Shown: piece by piece, positions 1 to 9,277 of the stretch
How positions within the stretch are numbered: the first letter of the stretch is position 1
Layout: each line of letters begins with the position of its first letter
NCBI GenBank assembly: GCA_963721115.1
Contig: CAVRIA010000012.1
Coordinates: forward strand, 1-64,000
Direction: 5' to 3'
Length of the DNA stretch: 64,000 nucleotides
Source: CAVRIA01 sp963721115
Lineage (GTDB): Bacteria; Desulfobacterota; Binatia; HRBIN30; CADEER01
Made by a program: the position numbers and the translations under genes
Notes under the pieces: generated by a model
Databases searched by the model: none
Seen by the model: the letters and a program-made list of their open reading frames with translations, nothing else
What the model was told of the DNA's origin: nothing

Positions 1-231
1 GCCGAGGGAAGTGTGGATTCCTTGAGCACCTCGCATCGATCGGGTTCCGACCGATTTGAGCATGCCATGCGAAGTACGACTCTCTGCGCCTCGGGTTGTT
101 TGCGGCGCCTCCGGCATGGCAGGATTGAGCTTTGTCGCGTTGCATGTCGCAGGAGTACCAGTGCAGGGGACTAGGGCGGGTCGACAAGATGGTGCATCGG
201 GAATTCAGCAAGAACGGTGCAGCGTGGCGGT

Positions 232-516
232 ATGACGATCTACGACTTGATCTGGTCTGACGATCGAGTCGAGCACATTGCGCATCATGGCGTTGAGCCA
301 GAAGAATTCGAGGACGTCTGCTTTGGAGAAGCGCTCGTGTTGCGTGCCCGCTCCGGCGGGAGGAATCCAGTTTACCAAGTCCTGGGACAGACGAAGACGG
401 GACGATATCTCCTCTGCGTCGTAATCGCATTCCCGGGTGGATGGGGCTATCCTATAACCGCTCGACCAATGACGAAGCGAGAAAAGCGGCGTTTTCAGCG
501 TTGGAGACATGGATGA
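232..516 (+). CDS. BrnT-like toxin of a type II toxin-antitoxin pair
   Basis: The product is about 94 residues. It resembles the BrnT/DUF497 group of small ribonuclease-like toxins: an IWSDDRVEHIAHHGV start, a central VYQVLGQTKTGRYLLCVVI strand region and a basic ARPMTKREKRRF end. The ATG at 232 is preferred over a GTG at 217 because MTIYDLIW is the usual opening. The stop overlaps the ATG of the next gene by four bases (ATGA), typical of a toxin-antitoxin operon with the toxin first. The family assignment comes from recalled pattern, not a search. Confidence 0.7.
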   Translation: MTIYDLIWSDDRVEHIAHHGVEPEEFEDVCFGEALVLRARSGGRNPVYQVLGQTKTGRYLLCVVIAFPGGWGYPITARPMTKREKRRFQRWRHG

Positions 517-1259
517 AGCGAACGACGATCCCCGACACCGACTCAATTCGCGAGCTAGCGGAATTTTGGGACACTCACGACGTAACTGATTTCGAGGACC
601 GGCTGGAAGAGGTCCGCGAACCTGTGTTCCGCCGCTGGCGTGGGCAAAGTTTCATCATTGCCTTTGGCCTTGTGTCCGTCCCGGTCGAAGCGGCCTCGTT
701 TCGAGACACGCGCCGCGGCGACTGGATCGACGTAGAGGCTGATCTTGAAGTCGAGTGTTTCGTGCCCGCTGATACACTGCCCCCTCCCAAGTTCTCCTCT
801 TGTGTTTGTCTGGGCGCGGCTTTGGGTGGGGATAAAGCGTATCAATTGTTGCTAGAGGCGATGAAGGCGGAGGGACTGCGCGCCGTAGGTCGAGCAAGGT
901 GGGGTGGGCGCGAGCGCATATTCCTCATTCGATTGATCGAGAACACGATGATCTTGGAGCGTCTCGAGACATTGGAGGCCCTGACTGTCCAACGCGATCG
1001 CCCCGCTACGAAGCTGGCGCGGGGCGATGTCAATTTGGCCAGGGAGTTAGTAAGGGTATCGAGCGTAGAGAGGTATGATCTGTACGAGGATGTGAATACG
1101 GCCGAACGGAACATCCTTACCAAGGGCGAGGGGGCCGAGATTGTTCGACTCGACGAATGGATAGCAAAACGCGCTACCCGCCCACCTAAACGGACTCTCC
1201 GGAAAAACGCTCTTGAGAAGAGTGGCACCACACGCCGTAAGGGCCCGCTGACCGGCTAA
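513..1259 (+). CDS. Chimeric protein: CopG/BrnA-type antitoxin N-terminus fused to a shortened Ku-like domain
   Basis: The first 39 residues contain DSIRELAEFWDTHDVTDFED, the signature start of the CopG-type antitoxin that partners BrnT-like toxins. From about residue 40 the protein switches to a bacterial Ku (NHEJ end-binding) pattern. WRGQSFIIAFGLVSVPVEA matches the Ku N-terminus, GGDKAYQLLLEAMKAEGL the Ku central strand-helix, and VERYDLYEDVNTAERNIL the region where Ku has its YRDAL-type helix. The part of Ku between the N-terminal strand and the 'FVP' segment, about 60-70 residues usually holding Cys and basic residues, is missing. The antitoxin has lost its DNA-binding or toxin-binding tail. 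Both parts are therefore probably non-functional or altered, and the fusion probably arose by deletion between an antitoxin gene and a ku gene. Start: ATGA overlap with the toxin gene. Confidence 0.65.
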   Translation: MKRTTIPDTDSIRELAEFWDTHDVTDFEDRLEEVREPVFRRWRGQSFIIAFGLVSVPVEAASFRDTRRGDWIDVEADLEVECFVPADTLPPPKFSSCVCLGAALGGDKAYQLLLEAMKAEGLRAVGRARWGGRERIFLIRLIENTMILERLETLEALTVQRDRPATKLARGDVNLARELVRVSSVERYDLYEDVNTAERNILTKGEGAEIVRLDEWIAKRATRPPKRTLRKNALEKSGTTRRKGPLTG

Positions 1260-1387
1260 ACTCATTCGGGACACTGGACCCGTCTCGACTCGATGGCGAC
1301 TGCTGCTCGGATTGCGTCGTCACGCCGCCGGATCCGACCTGTCGCACGGCCGAAAAGTCGCTCCTGCAGCTCGCCCAGCGCCGTGGC

Positions 1388-1822
1388 GTGCTCGACAAGC
1401 TGAAGTGTAAATGGAGCCGGGGCGAAGCGACGTCGCAGCTCGACCTCGCCGACCCGACCACTACGACTGCGTACCGCCTTTGCATCTACGCCGGCTCAGG
1501 CGACGAGCTGATCGCCGGGGTCGCAATTCCTCCGGATGCAACGAAATGGCGCGAGCTCGGCACCGCCGGCTACAAGTACAAGGATCATCTCGCATCCGCC
1601 GGCGGCATCACCAGAGCGTTGCTCAAAGGCGGCGCGGCAGGGCGGGCCAAGGCGCTGCTGAAGGGAAAGGGGAGCTCGCTGCCGAATCCGCCGCTGCTAT
1701 TGTCGCTGCCGGTGACGATCCAGCTCACCAACTCCTCCACCGACGTCTGCCTCGGGGCCGAGTACGACGGCGCCGCGGTGATCCGCAACGACGCGACGCA
1801 ATTCAAGGCGCGGATCCGATAG
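1388..1822 (+). CDS. C-terminal part of a secreted repeat-type protein of unknown function (probably 5'-truncated)
   Basis: The only start in frame is a GTG at 1388, but the frame is open from 1241. The upstream translation (SFGTLDPSRLDGDCCSDCVV, then PPDPTCRTAEKSLLQLAQ) reads as the natural continuation of the same protein, so the gene looks truncated at its 5' end near the Ku-like gene. The body has WSRGEATSQLDLADPTTTT, YKYKDHLA and LLKGKGSSLP, a pattern I associate with secreted proteins of Binatota/deltaproteobacterial genomes. No catalytic motif is visible. The function is unknown. Confidence 0.55.
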   Translation: MLDKLKCKWSRGEATSQLDLADPTTTTAYRLCIYAGSGDELIAGVAIPPDATKWRELGTAGYKYKDHLASAGGITRALLKGGAAGRAKALLKGKGSSLPNPPLLLSLPVTIQLTNSSTDVCLGAEYDGAAVIRNDATQFKARIR

Positions 1823-1925
1823 TCGTCAGATCGCCTCGCGATTCCCCGGGCACACGGCCCTGCTGCGCACCTGGCTCGAGCGCGTCGCGGAACGCGCTTG
1901 ACCCTGCGCAGCCGGCAAGACTTCA

Positions 1926-2738
1926 ATGGCTCTACCCATGGAATCCTTCCCGATCAGACCCGGCGCGAATCGGTCGCCGAAGAAGGGGACGACGCCGATA
2001 CGGGCATTCTTCTTCGACACCTATGGCACGGTGTGTGACTTCTACCGGCCGCTCGAGAGCGCGTTCGAGCGTCTCGCGGTCACAAAGGGTGTTCACTGCG
2101 ACGCAGGACAGCTCGCCATCGAATGGCGCAACGCCTATGCGCGCTCGACGTTTCTGCACGCATGCTCCGGTGCGGAGTTTCGACCGCTCAAGTCGATTCA
2201 GCGCGAGAACCTCGCCGGCCTGATCGCCGCGCGCTTTCCCGCGCCGGTCTCGGATGCGGAGCTCGACGAGATGACGACTGTCTGGAATCGCCTGGAGCCG
2301 TGGCCGGATACGGTGCGAGGTCTGCGTGAGCTGAAGGAGATGGCGGTGATCGCACCGCTGTCGAACGGAAACTTCGACGACATGGTCCATCTGGCCCGCC
2401 ACGCCGCGCTTCCCTGGGACATCATCCTCGGCTCGTCCATTGCGCGCGCCTACAAGCCGCACCCCGACATCTATCTGAAGTCCGTGGCGGCGCTGTGCAT
2501 GACGCCGGGCGAGGTCTGCATGGTCGCCGCCCACCAGGTGGATCTGCTCTACGCGGCCGGGCATGGGATGCAGACCGCCTTCGTGATCCGCCCGCAGGAG
2601 TTCGGCGGTGCGACCAAGCCGCAGGACCCGCAGCCCGGCGTGGACTATCTGGGTGCCGCAGAAGTCTTTCCCGAGGGAGACTGGACCTACGTGGCCCGGG
2701 ATTTCCTGGATCTGGCGAGGCAGTGCCGGAGCTCGTGA
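1926..2738 (+). CDS. Haloacid dehalogenase, type II (HAD superfamily hydrolase)
   Basis: This 270-residue HAD-fold enzyme would hydrolyse L-2-haloacids or a related small substrate. Motif I is FFFDTYGTVCDF with nucleophile Asp31. Motif II is LSNGN with the phosphate or halide-binding Ser/Asn. Motif III is the Lys of YKPHPDIY. Motif IV is VAAHQVDLLYAAGHG. The family's 'aaHxxDl.aA...G' pattern supports type II haloacid dehalogenase over phosphoglycolate phosphatase. The first about 20 residues are low-complexity and basic, and an ATG at 1941 is an alternative start. Real substrate unknown. Confidence 0.85.
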   Translation: MALPMESFPIRPGANRSPKKGTTPIRAFFFDTYGTVCDFYRPLESAFERLAVTKGVHCDAGQLAIEWRNAYARSTFLHACSGAEFRPLKSIQRENLAGLIAARFPAPVSDAELDEMTTVWNRLEPWPDTVRGLRELKEMAVIAPLSNGNFDDMVHLARHAALPWDIILGSSIARAYKPHPDIYLKSVAALCMTPGEVCMVAAHQVDLLYAAGHGMQTAFVIRPQEFGGATKPQDPQPGVDYLGAAEVFPEGDWTYVARDFLDLARQCRSS

Positions 2739-2866
2739 ATTACGCATCGCGCAGCCTGATGGTCCGTGACACGAGGCTCACGGGTGCGGTTCCTTCTTTC
2801 TCCCAACCACGTCCCGTTTCCCCCGTTGAGTTGCAACGCCGCTTGGCGCAGAGTGTCGAACAAAAG

Positions 2867-4486
2867 ATGCCCAAAGCCAAAAAGACACCCCGTGTGACGT
2901 CGAGCGCAACCGGCTCACCGACGGCGCGGAAGGATCCGAAACCTTCGCCCCGTCGTACCAGGGCGCCGCGATCTGCCGGTGAGCATCTCGTGCGGGAGAG
3001 CGAAGAGAAGTTTCGTGCTCTGGCGGAGATGACCTCCGCCATCACCTTCATCCACTGCGACGAGAAGCTGATGTACGTGAACCCGGCAGCGACGGAGATC
3101 ACGGGATACAGCCGTGAGGAACTGCTCGGACGTTACTTTTGGGAGCTCATCGATCCCGCCTTTCGGGACGAGACACGGGCTCGCGTGCGCGCCCGACTGC
3201 GGGGCGACTTCGTCCCGGCTCGCACCGAGGTGAAGCTGCGCACGAAGTCCGGCGAGCCGCGCTGGCTGCATCTGACCGCCGCCGTGATCGACTACGAAGA
3301 CCGGCGTGCGATACTGGGAACGGCCTTCGACATCACCGAGCAGAAGCGCGCGACCAAGGAGCTGCTCGACAGCCAAAAGCGCTTTCGCGCCTTGATCGAA
3401 CACAGCTCGGATCTGGTCACCCTGACCGACGACGAGGGGACTATTCTCTACGTCAGCCCCAACATCGGGCAGTTACTCGGTTACGAAGAATCCGAGGTCG
3501 TCGGGAAAAGCGCACTCGACCTCGTTCACCCCCACGACGTGGAGGCAACGTACACGGGCTTCGCCACACTCCTGGGCCATCCGGGGCGTTCCGTCACGCT
3601 GCTCTATCGCTGTCGCCACAAGAACGGATCCTACCGTTGGATGGAATCCATCGGCAGCAACGTCAGCAACGAGATCAAGGGCAGCGCGGTGCTCATCAAC
3701 AAGCGCGACGTGACGGACCGACTACACGCCGAGGAGGACGCCCGCCTGCAGCGTATGGAGCTCGCGCACGTACTACGCGTCGCCGCCGTGAGCGAATTGG
3801 CTTCGGGACTGGCGCACGAGATCAACCAGCCTCTGTCGGCGATCGTGAGCTACGCGAACGGTTGTCTGCGGCGTCTGGGTCGGGGCGACGCAACGAAGGA
3901 GCTCGCGGAAGCCCTCGAGAAGATCGCGGACCAGGCCGTCCGCGCCAGGGATATCGTTCACGGCCTGAGGCGTTTCGTGCGCAAGGAGCCGCCGCGCAGA
4001 GGCCCCGTCGATCTGAATCGACTGGTCGAGAACGTCGCTCGTCTTCTGCAGAGCGAGATACACGACCGAGGCATCGAGCTGCGCCGTGATCTCGCCGGCG
4101 ACTTGCCCTCGGTACTTGGGGACGCGGTGCTGATCGAGCAGGTCATCTTCAACGTGCTGCGGAACGGGATCGAGGCGGTGGTGCGTACCGGAGTGCCGGG
4201 GTGGCTGTCGGTGCGAACGGCACTCTGCGGCGAAAGCCAACTGGAGGTGGAGATCGCGGACAGCGGCCCCGGGTTGCCGAGCGAGCACGGGACGGCGGTG
4301 TTCGAGCCGTTCTTCACCACCAAAGGGCGGCAAGGACTCGGCATGGGACTGACGATCAGCCGCACGATTGCCGCGGCGCACGGCGGCCATCTCACGGCGG
4401 AGCCCAGCCCGGTCGGGGGAAGCCTGTTCCGTCTCGTGTTGCCGGTCGCGGGCAAGGAAGAGAATCCGCACGCGGAGGCGCGGTAA
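2867..4486 (+). CDS. PAS-PAS sensor histidine kinase
   Basis: A soluble two-component kinase of about 539 residues. Order: a basic disordered start (MPKAKKTPR), PAS/PAC 1 (about 45-165), PAS/PAC 2 (about 170-285), the HisKA dimerisation helix with phospho-acceptor His317 in LASGLAHEINQPLSAIVSY, then an HATPase_c domain. The ATPase has an N-box (QVIFNVLRNGIEAV), G1 (IADSGPGLP), F-box (FEPFFTT) and G2 (GLGMGLTISRTIAAAHGG), so all catalytic boxes are present. There are no membrane segments; it resembles FixL/DctB-type kinases. An in-frame ATG at 2759 is an alternative start. No response regulator gene is adjacent; a GGDEF protein follows. Confidence 0.85.
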   Translation: MPKAKKTPRVTSSATGSPTARKDPKPSPRRTRAPRSAGEHLVRESEEKFRALAEMTSAITFIHCDEKLMYVNPAATEITGYSREELLGRYFWELIDPAFRDETRARVRARLRGDFVPARTEVKLRTKSGEPRWLHLTAAVIDYEDRRAILGTAFDITEQKRATKELLDSQKRFRALIEHSSDLVTLTDDEGTILYVSPNIGQLLGYEESEVVGKSALDLVHPHDVEATYTGFATLLGHPGRSVTLLYRCRHKNGSYRWMESIGSNVSNEIKGSAVLINKRDVTDRLHAEEDARLQRMELAHVLRVAAVSELASGLAHEINQPLSAIVSYANGCLRRLGRGDATKELAEALEKIADQAVRARDIVHGLRRFVRKEPPRRGPVDLNRLVENVARLLQSEIHDRGIELRRDLAGDLPSVLGDAVLIEQVIFNVLRNGIEAVVRTGVPGWLSVRTALCGESQLEVEIADSGPGLPSEHGTAVFEPFFTTKGRQGLGMGLTISRTIAAAHGGHLTAEPSPVGGSLFRLVLPVAGKEENPHAEAR

Positions 4487-4490
4487 TAGA

Positions 4491-4547
4491 AAATGGCAAA
4501 CGGCAAATGGTCGGAAGACTTCCCCTTCTCACCCCCATTTGCCATTT
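4491..4547. repeat. Heptamer-like repeat with inverted partner
   Basis: The stretch has tandem near-copies of AAATGGC/AAACGGC (4491-4510). An inverted copy, CCATTTGCCATTT, lies at 4535-4547 and can pair with the left arm. It sits just after the kinase stop codon and could end transcription by a hairpin, but there is no U-tract. See the finding on short-period intergenic repeats. Confidence 0.6.
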
Positions 4548-4607
4548 GAACTGCTCGTTCACCGGCTCTACCCGGTCACCGGTCACGACCTTCTCCTTCC
4601 CTCCGCC

Positions 4608-6108
4608 ATGGCGGCAATGCTAGTCAGTTCGGAAATGACCATGATGGGGTCCCTTCCGGGCGGCGCCGATCGACTTCGGGAGCTGGCGGTTCTCAACGAG
4701 ATGGTGAAGGCGTTGACCTCGACGCTGGAGCTGCCCGAGCTGCTGCGCAACGTGCTGGCGCGGATCAAGACCCTGACCTATGCCGAGGCCATCTCGCTGC
4801 TGCTCTACGACGAGCAGCGCGACGAGTTGGTCTTCGCCGCCACCGAGACCCTGCGCGAGCAGATGACCGAAGGGCTGCAGGAGTCTCCCCAGCGCAGTCT
4901 GGCGACTTGGGTGATGCGCAACGGGAAGAGCGCCGTGGTCAACGACGTCTCCACCGACGTGCGCTGTTCCGGCGCGACCGAGACCATGCCGCAGTGCGGC
5001 GCCCGCCACCTGCTCGCCGCGCCGCTGCTGTCGGAAGGCGGCGTCATCGGGGTGGTCGAGCTCGCCGATCGCTACGACAGTCAGCCCTTCGACGAGGACG
5101 ACGTCACCGCCGTCGAGGACCTGGTCGCGAAGGCGGGGGGGCTGGACCCCGACCGACTGTCGCGCGACGGCGCGGCCGTCCGCAGCCTGCTCGCGTCCGC
5201 CGCGGCGGCCGTTCCGAGTCAGGGCGCGGCGCTCATGCTCTTCGACGCCGACGGCCGCAGCCTTCGCTTCTCCGCCTCGCGCCGGCTGCAGCCGGGCGTG
5301 ATCGACGGCCTGCGCATGAGCACCGAGCGCGGCATCGCCGGCTGGGTGGCGCGCCACCGCCAGGTGGTCCGCCTCGACGACGCCAGCAAGGACCCGCGGT
5401 ACGATCCGACCGTCGAGTCGGAGACCAAGTTCCATCCCAAGGGCATGCTGTGCGTTCCCATCATCAGCAAGGACAAGCTGCTGGGCGTGATTCAGGTGCT
5501 CAACCGGCTGGACGGGAAGTCCTTCGACGACGACGAGGTTCGCCTGGTGCAGACGCTGGCCGACCACGCCGCCATCGCCATCGAGAACGCCTCGCTCTAC
5601 CGCCAGGCGGAGATCGCCTCGCTCACCGACGACCTCACCGGTCTCGGCAACACCCGGCACCTCAACCGGTTGCTGCCGGACCTGATCCGCCGCGGGCACG
5701 CCCTGTCCGTGCTCGTGCTCGACTTCGACAACTTCAAGGAGGTGGTCGATCGCTACGGCCATCTCGCCGGCGCGCAGACCATCGCCCACATCGGCCGTCT
5801 GATCGGGCGCCTGATCCGCCCCGGCGACTTCGCCGCCCGCTTCGGCGGCGACGAGTTCGTCGTCGTCATGCCCGACACCGACGCCGACACGGCTCTGGTC
5901 GCCGCCGAGTCGCTGCGCGGCGCGATCGAGGCCTGCGCAGCGCGTCGACGGCCTCGACATCGACGTCTCGGGAGTCACCGCCAGCGTCGGCGTCGCCGCG
6001 TTTCCCGACCACGCCTCGACCGCCGACGGCCTTCTCTCCGCCGCCGACGTCGCGATGTACGCGGTGAAGCGCGGTGGAAAGAATGCGGTGAAAAAGGCGG
6101 GTTGTTAG
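4608..6108 (+). CDS. GAF-GAF-GGDEF diguanylate cyclase (one frameshift)
   Basis: Two GAF sensor domains (about residues 20-170 and 190-330) precede a GGDEF domain. That domain has SLTDDLTGLGNTRHLN, DFDNFKEVVDRYGH and an intact FGGDEF active-site loop near residue 411, so cyclic-di-GMP synthesis is predicted. The frame breaks at about 5934. The conserved C-terminal end (DIDVSGVTASVGVAAFPDHA, then AADVAMYAVKRGGKNAV) continues in another frame to a TAG at 6106-6108. Removing one base near 5934 restores a normal protein. The downstream domain is otherwise well preserved, so this may be a consensus error. The start is ATG 4608. Confidence 0.8.
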
Positions 6109-6140
6109 GTTGTTGGTTGTTACGTTGTTGGTTCTGGACG
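6109..6140. repeat. GGTTGTT heptamer repeat
   Basis: Immediately after the GGDEF stop the sequence runs as degenerate heptamers (GGTTGTT, TGGTTGTT, ACGTTGTTGG). It belongs to the same class of short-period intergenic repeat seen at several other sites in the window. Confidence 0.5.
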
Positions 6141-6250
6141 GGCCAGAAAATCCTCCCGGTCGCGGGGGCGGGCGCGAGAATGACCCCTGCAGACCCCTCC
6201 GCGGTGGGTCGGGTCAGGGATGTTCTGTCATCGACTCCAGCTTGTCCCGG

Positions 6251-6508
6251 CTATCCGCTCGTCGTGGGCGTCGGCGGGCAGCCTTCGAGTGCATTCTTCA
6301 CCGCCCTGATCAGCGCACTGATCGAGACGTCGTCGATGTCGTAACACCTGGAGGGCGGGCTCTCCCCCAAGGCGATGTCCACCAGGATGATCAGCTCGAC
6401 GACGGCGACCCTTCCGTCAGCGTTGCAGTCGCCCAGGCAGAACTGGGCGGCGGCGGCACGCGGCAGCAGCAGCGCGCCCAACACAACCAGAATCAGCAGT
6501 CGCTTCAT
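6251..6508 (-). CDS. Small secreted dockerin-like EF-hand protein
   Basis: An 85-residue product with a clear signal peptide (MKRLLILVVLGALLLPRAAAA). Two dockerin/EF-hand type calcium-binding loops follow: GDCNADGRVAVVELIILVDI, then a degenerate YDIDDVSISALIRAVKNAL. This duplicated 22-residue unit is the dockerin type I pattern. It probably binds Ca2+ outside the cytoplasm, and no cohesin partner is seen here. It lies 43 bases downstream of the next minus-strand gene (6552-6974), so the two are probably co-transcribed. Confidence 0.7.
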   Translation of the reverse strand: MKRLLILVVLGALLLPRAAAAQFCLGDCNADGRVAVVELIILVDIALGESPPSRCYDIDDVSISALIRAVKNALEGCPPTPTTSG

Positions 6509-6551
6509 GTGCCGTCTCCTCTCCCGTCAACGGCCGCCGACTCCTCGCCGG

Positions 6552-6974
6552 TCAGCGACAGCAACCCACCCGGTGCTGGGTGGCGCAGATCTTGCCCTCT
6601 TGCAGATCGCTCAGCTGGCCGGTCGCGTTGGTCAGCGTGACCAGGTCGGCGAAATGGCCCGTATGTGCGGTGGTGTAATCCCACGGAACGTTGGTGTGAC
6701 ACTGGGCGCGATCATCGCGGCTCGGGTCGATGGCCCAGAACGAGTCCACCGTCGAGCCTCCCGTGTCCTTGGCGCCCAACAGATCTCCCGCCGCCGCGGC
6801 GGTGCGCAGCTCGGCCAGCGTGCAGGCGTGCGTGCCCGGGAACTGGGTGGCGCACTCGGCATTGGCGCCGTCGATGCCGATCGTGCCCTGATAGGTGAAG
6901 CGGCCGTTGGTGCGCACCAGCGCGCCTTGAAAGAGCTCGTTCGCCGCCGCGATGGGCATCGCCTTTACCCCCAC
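6552..6974 (-). CDS. Secreted-type protein of unknown function ending in VGCC
   Basis: About 135-140 residues; ATG at 6959 or GTG at 6974. An in-frame stop lies just upstream and no signal peptide is encoded, so the N-terminus may be truncated. It contains GRFTYQGTIGIDGANAECA, HACTLAELRTAAAAGDL, SFWAID and a terminal VGCCR. I associate this arrangement with repeated extracellular proteins in Binatota-like genomes. It has five to six cysteines and no recognised enzymatic motif. Likely in one unit with the dockerin-like gene. Confidence 0.5.
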   Translation of the reverse strand: MGVKAMPIAAANELFQGALVRTNGRFTYQGTIGIDGANAECATQFPGTHACTLAELRTAAAAGDLLGAKDTGGSTVDSFWAIDPSRDDRAQCHTNVPWDYTTAHTGHFADLVTLTNATGQLSDLQEGKICATQHRVGCCR

Positions 6975-7545
6975 GGCAACATCGATAGAGCGGGCCGCGT
7001 GGCCCTGTCAACCGCGCGAAACAGCGCGCGAAACAGACACTGGGCGGCTTCGCAGGCCGCCGGCGAGCATGGCTCTGCACCGCCAGTGCTGTCGTACAGC
7101 CTGGATGAGGGGCCGGCGGTGGTTGGTCAGTCGGCCCAGTGGCCGCCGGCGTGGTCTTCGTGACTCGTACTACGCAGCGCTTCGCAGAGTAGCATCGGCC
7201 GCTTCGCGCACGCCCGGGAGCCACTCGGGCGTGCGCGCTGCCGAGGGCTGCGGCGGATCGACGGGCAACCTGAGGTGCGTCGAGATCTTCTCGACGACCG
7301 CACGGCCCGCACGCCCGAAGCCTCTGGCGGGCGTGTCCTCGACCGTCGCCAGCAGACGCAGCCGTCCGCCGCGGTCGGGGCATGCCAAAATGTCAAGCGC
7401 GAAAACCTGCGCAACAAGTCAGCCCATGCGAAATAGCGCGGCCGCACGTAGGCTGCGGCCGGCGTCGCTTCCGCTTCGGGTGCGGGTGCGGCCCCGGGCG
7501 ACCCGTTCGCAGGCGTCGGCGTTCGGTTCGGCGCGTCATCGACGC
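6975..7545. other. Intergenic region, no gene supported
   Basis: The space lies between divergent genes. It holds a perfect 12-bp tandem duplication (CGCGCGAAACAG at 7013-7024 and 7025-7036). No open frame here has a convincing protein pattern on either strand. It probably carries promoters for both flanking genes, though no consensus -35/-10 is obvious. Confidence 0.5.
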
Positions 7546-8448
7546 ATGTCAGAGGGCTACTTCCCCGTTCAACCGGCTGCTACCCTCGACGCCGTGCCCG
7601 CCACCGCGACCAACAACTTTCTCCTCGTCATCCTCGACAGCTGCCGCTTCGACAGCTTCGTGGCGGCGCAGCCGCGCCACATCCTGCGTCTCGGCCAATT
7701 GCAGCGGCGCTGGAGCTACGCGTCGTGGACGGCACCGTCGCACTACAACCTGCTGATGGGGCTGCTGCCGCATTCCAGCCCGCCGCACGTCTACGCGTCG
7801 GAGTACTACAAGCGCGACTTCGTCCGCTACAATGAGCGCCTCGGCTGCAACGGCATCGGCTTCGAGCGGTTGATCCCCAGCCTCTACCTGCCGACCTTGC
7901 TGAAGCGCGAGCTCGGCTACGCGACGCACGCCATGATGTCGCTGCCGGTGCTCAACCCGGCCACGATTCTCAATCGCGATTTCGACACCTTCACGCTGAT
8001 GCCGACGCACAACGACATGGCGGCAATGGTCGAGGCACTGCGCTTCCGCGACGACGCGCCGAGCTTTTACGTGCTCAACGTCGGCGAGACCCATTACCCC
8101 TTTGCCCTCCCCGACGAGGACCCGCGCGAGTGGCCGCGCGTCTCGGGGGTGCACGGCGTCTTCAAGCACCTCGACGCGCAGGTCGTCGGCGGCCGCCTGG
8201 TTGAGGGCGAGGAGCCGCGCGAGTTCGACCGCGAGCAGCTCGAGCGCCTGCGCGCCCGCCAGATCGAAGCGGTGCGCTACCTCGACGGCGTCTTCGCCCG
8301 TCTCTACGACGCGGTGCCGGCGAATACCTGGATCACGGTGACGGCGGACCACGGCGAGCTGTTCGGCGAGGACGGCTACTTCGGCCACGGCCCCATCCAA
8401 CACGACAAGGTCTTCGAGGTCCCCTTCGTCGAGGGCAAGCTCCGCTGA
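7546..8448 (+). CDS. Sulfatase-fold (alkaline phosphatase superfamily) hydrolase, short form
   Basis: About 300 residues. N-terminal metal-binding Asp in LLVILDSCRFDSF; C-terminal metal site in TVTADHGELFGEDGYFGHGP. At the position of the formylglycine Cys motif it has ASWTAPSHYNLLMG, so Thr/Ala replaces C-x-P-x-R and it cannot be a classical formylglycine sulfatase. It ends right after HDKVFEVPFVEGKLR, which I recall as the natural end of a short sulfatase-like family, so it appears complete. No signal peptide is evident. The ATG at 7546 is the only start consistent with domain length. Substrate unknown. Confidence 0.7.
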   Translation: MSEGYFPVQPAATLDAVPATATNNFLLVILDSCRFDSFVAAQPRHILRLGQLQRRWSYASWTAPSHYNLLMGLLPHSSPPHVYASEYYKRDFVRYNERLGCNGIGFERLIPSLYLPTLLKRELGYATHAMMSLPVLNPATILNRDFDTFTLMPTHNDMAAMVEALRFRDDAPSFYVLNVGETHYPFALPDEDPREWPRVSGVHGVFKHLDAQVVGGRLVEGEEPREFDREQLERLRARQIEAVRYLDGVFARLYDAVPANTWITVTADHGELFGEDGYFGHGPIQHDKVFEVPFVEGKLR

Positions 8449-8475
8449 AATGTTCTACCCGGCCTTCGCCGGTCG

Positions 8476-8728
8476 TCAGGGCTCGTAGCCCAGCGCGCGC
8501 AGCTTCTCTCGGTTGCCTCATCGACACGGCCTCGCTCGGCGAGCTCTGCCTTCCGGATCTGGAGACTCGCCCGCAGCTCTTCGAGTGCGCGTGCCAGCAG
8601 GGCAGCGGTCTTGCCGTCTTCGCTCGCCAGCGGGGTGCGCTCGCGCGGATCCTCGGCGAGATCATACATTTCGGCCGTCGCGTGGGGCTGATTGACGAGG
8701 AGCTTCTTGCTTCCGGGAGGAAGGAAGA
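8476..8728 (-). pseudogene. C-terminal fragment of a sulfatase gene
   Basis: The minus strand encodes KLLVNQPHATAEMYDLAEDP, then RTPLASEDGKTAALLARALE: the substrate-domain tail seen at the end of lipoprotein sulfatases. After a one-base shift it ends with EKLRALGYEP, the same ending style as the sulfatases at 9530 and 13725. The catalytic part is missing; homology stops where the inverted repeat at 8729 begins. Confidence 0.7.
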
Positions 8729-8800
8729 AGGGACGTTGCTCCGTTGATTCCGCAAATGCTCCTCGACAAGAACTCACGGAAGGAACGGAGCAACGTCCCC
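8729..8800. mobile_element. Small MITE-like element with perfect 16-bp inverted ends
   Basis: GGGACGTTGCTCCGTT (8730-8745) and its perfect inverse AACGGAGCAACGTCCC (8784-8799) bracket a 38-bp centre that encodes nothing. The 'GGGGACG..' terminus resembles the ends of the REP-associated transposase elements at 19.4 and 30.3 kb, so it may be a non-autonomous relative. It marks the truncation point of the sulfatase fragment. Confidence 0.6.
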
Positions 8801-8811
8801 CTACCCCGTCT

Positions 8812-9277
8812 CATTCTACTTCGCACCGGCCGCCTGCCGCTCTCCAGGTTCATTCAGCGCTGGCTCGGTCCGTACGCGACGACCTTCAATCTCATCCACC
8901 GCAGGGCCGGGCATCTCTTTCAGAACCGCTTTCGGAGCATCCTCGTGGAGGAGAAGCCGTACCTGCTGCAACTCGTCCACGTCGCTGTCTCCCACTACGT
9001 GTTCTCACTCGCGAGCACAGCTGAATACCTGCGGGTATCGCGGCGCAGCGTCGCGTGCGCTCTCGATCGGGCTCCAGCGGTGCTCGTCGACAGCGGATTC
9101 GACCCCGCCCCCTTCGGCGCCGACTGAGGCACGCCCCGCGGACGCCAACTCCGCCCCCGAAGCCGCGACCTCGACGTTTTTCGGGCTCAGCGCAGTTGGA
9201 TGCTGAAGACCCGATTGCGCGACGCGCCACGACTATCTCAACTCGCCCGATTAGCCCCTACGTCCCCCGGTCCCACC
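8812..9277 (+). mobile_element. 5'-truncated copy of the 16.9-kb REP-associated transposase element
   Basis: By eye this 466-bp segment is identical to 17114-17579. It encodes the last about 104 residues of the transposase derivative (LLRTGRLPLSRFIQRWLG to FDPAPFGAD, stop at 9125-9127) plus the same right inverted end (about 9238-9262). The 5' half and left end are absent. It joins the small inverted-repeat element on its left and an acyl-CoA dehydrogenase fragment on its right. Confidence 0.85.

Noticed and set aside
4620..5978. A 452-codon minus-strand frame opposite the GGDEF gene
   Set aside because: Shadow of the GAF-GAF-GGDEF reading frame, which shows all motifs.
6110..6640. Plus-strand open frame after the GGDEF gene
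   Set aside because: It begins inside a short-period repeat and lies opposite a signal-peptide dockerin-like gene; no protein pattern.
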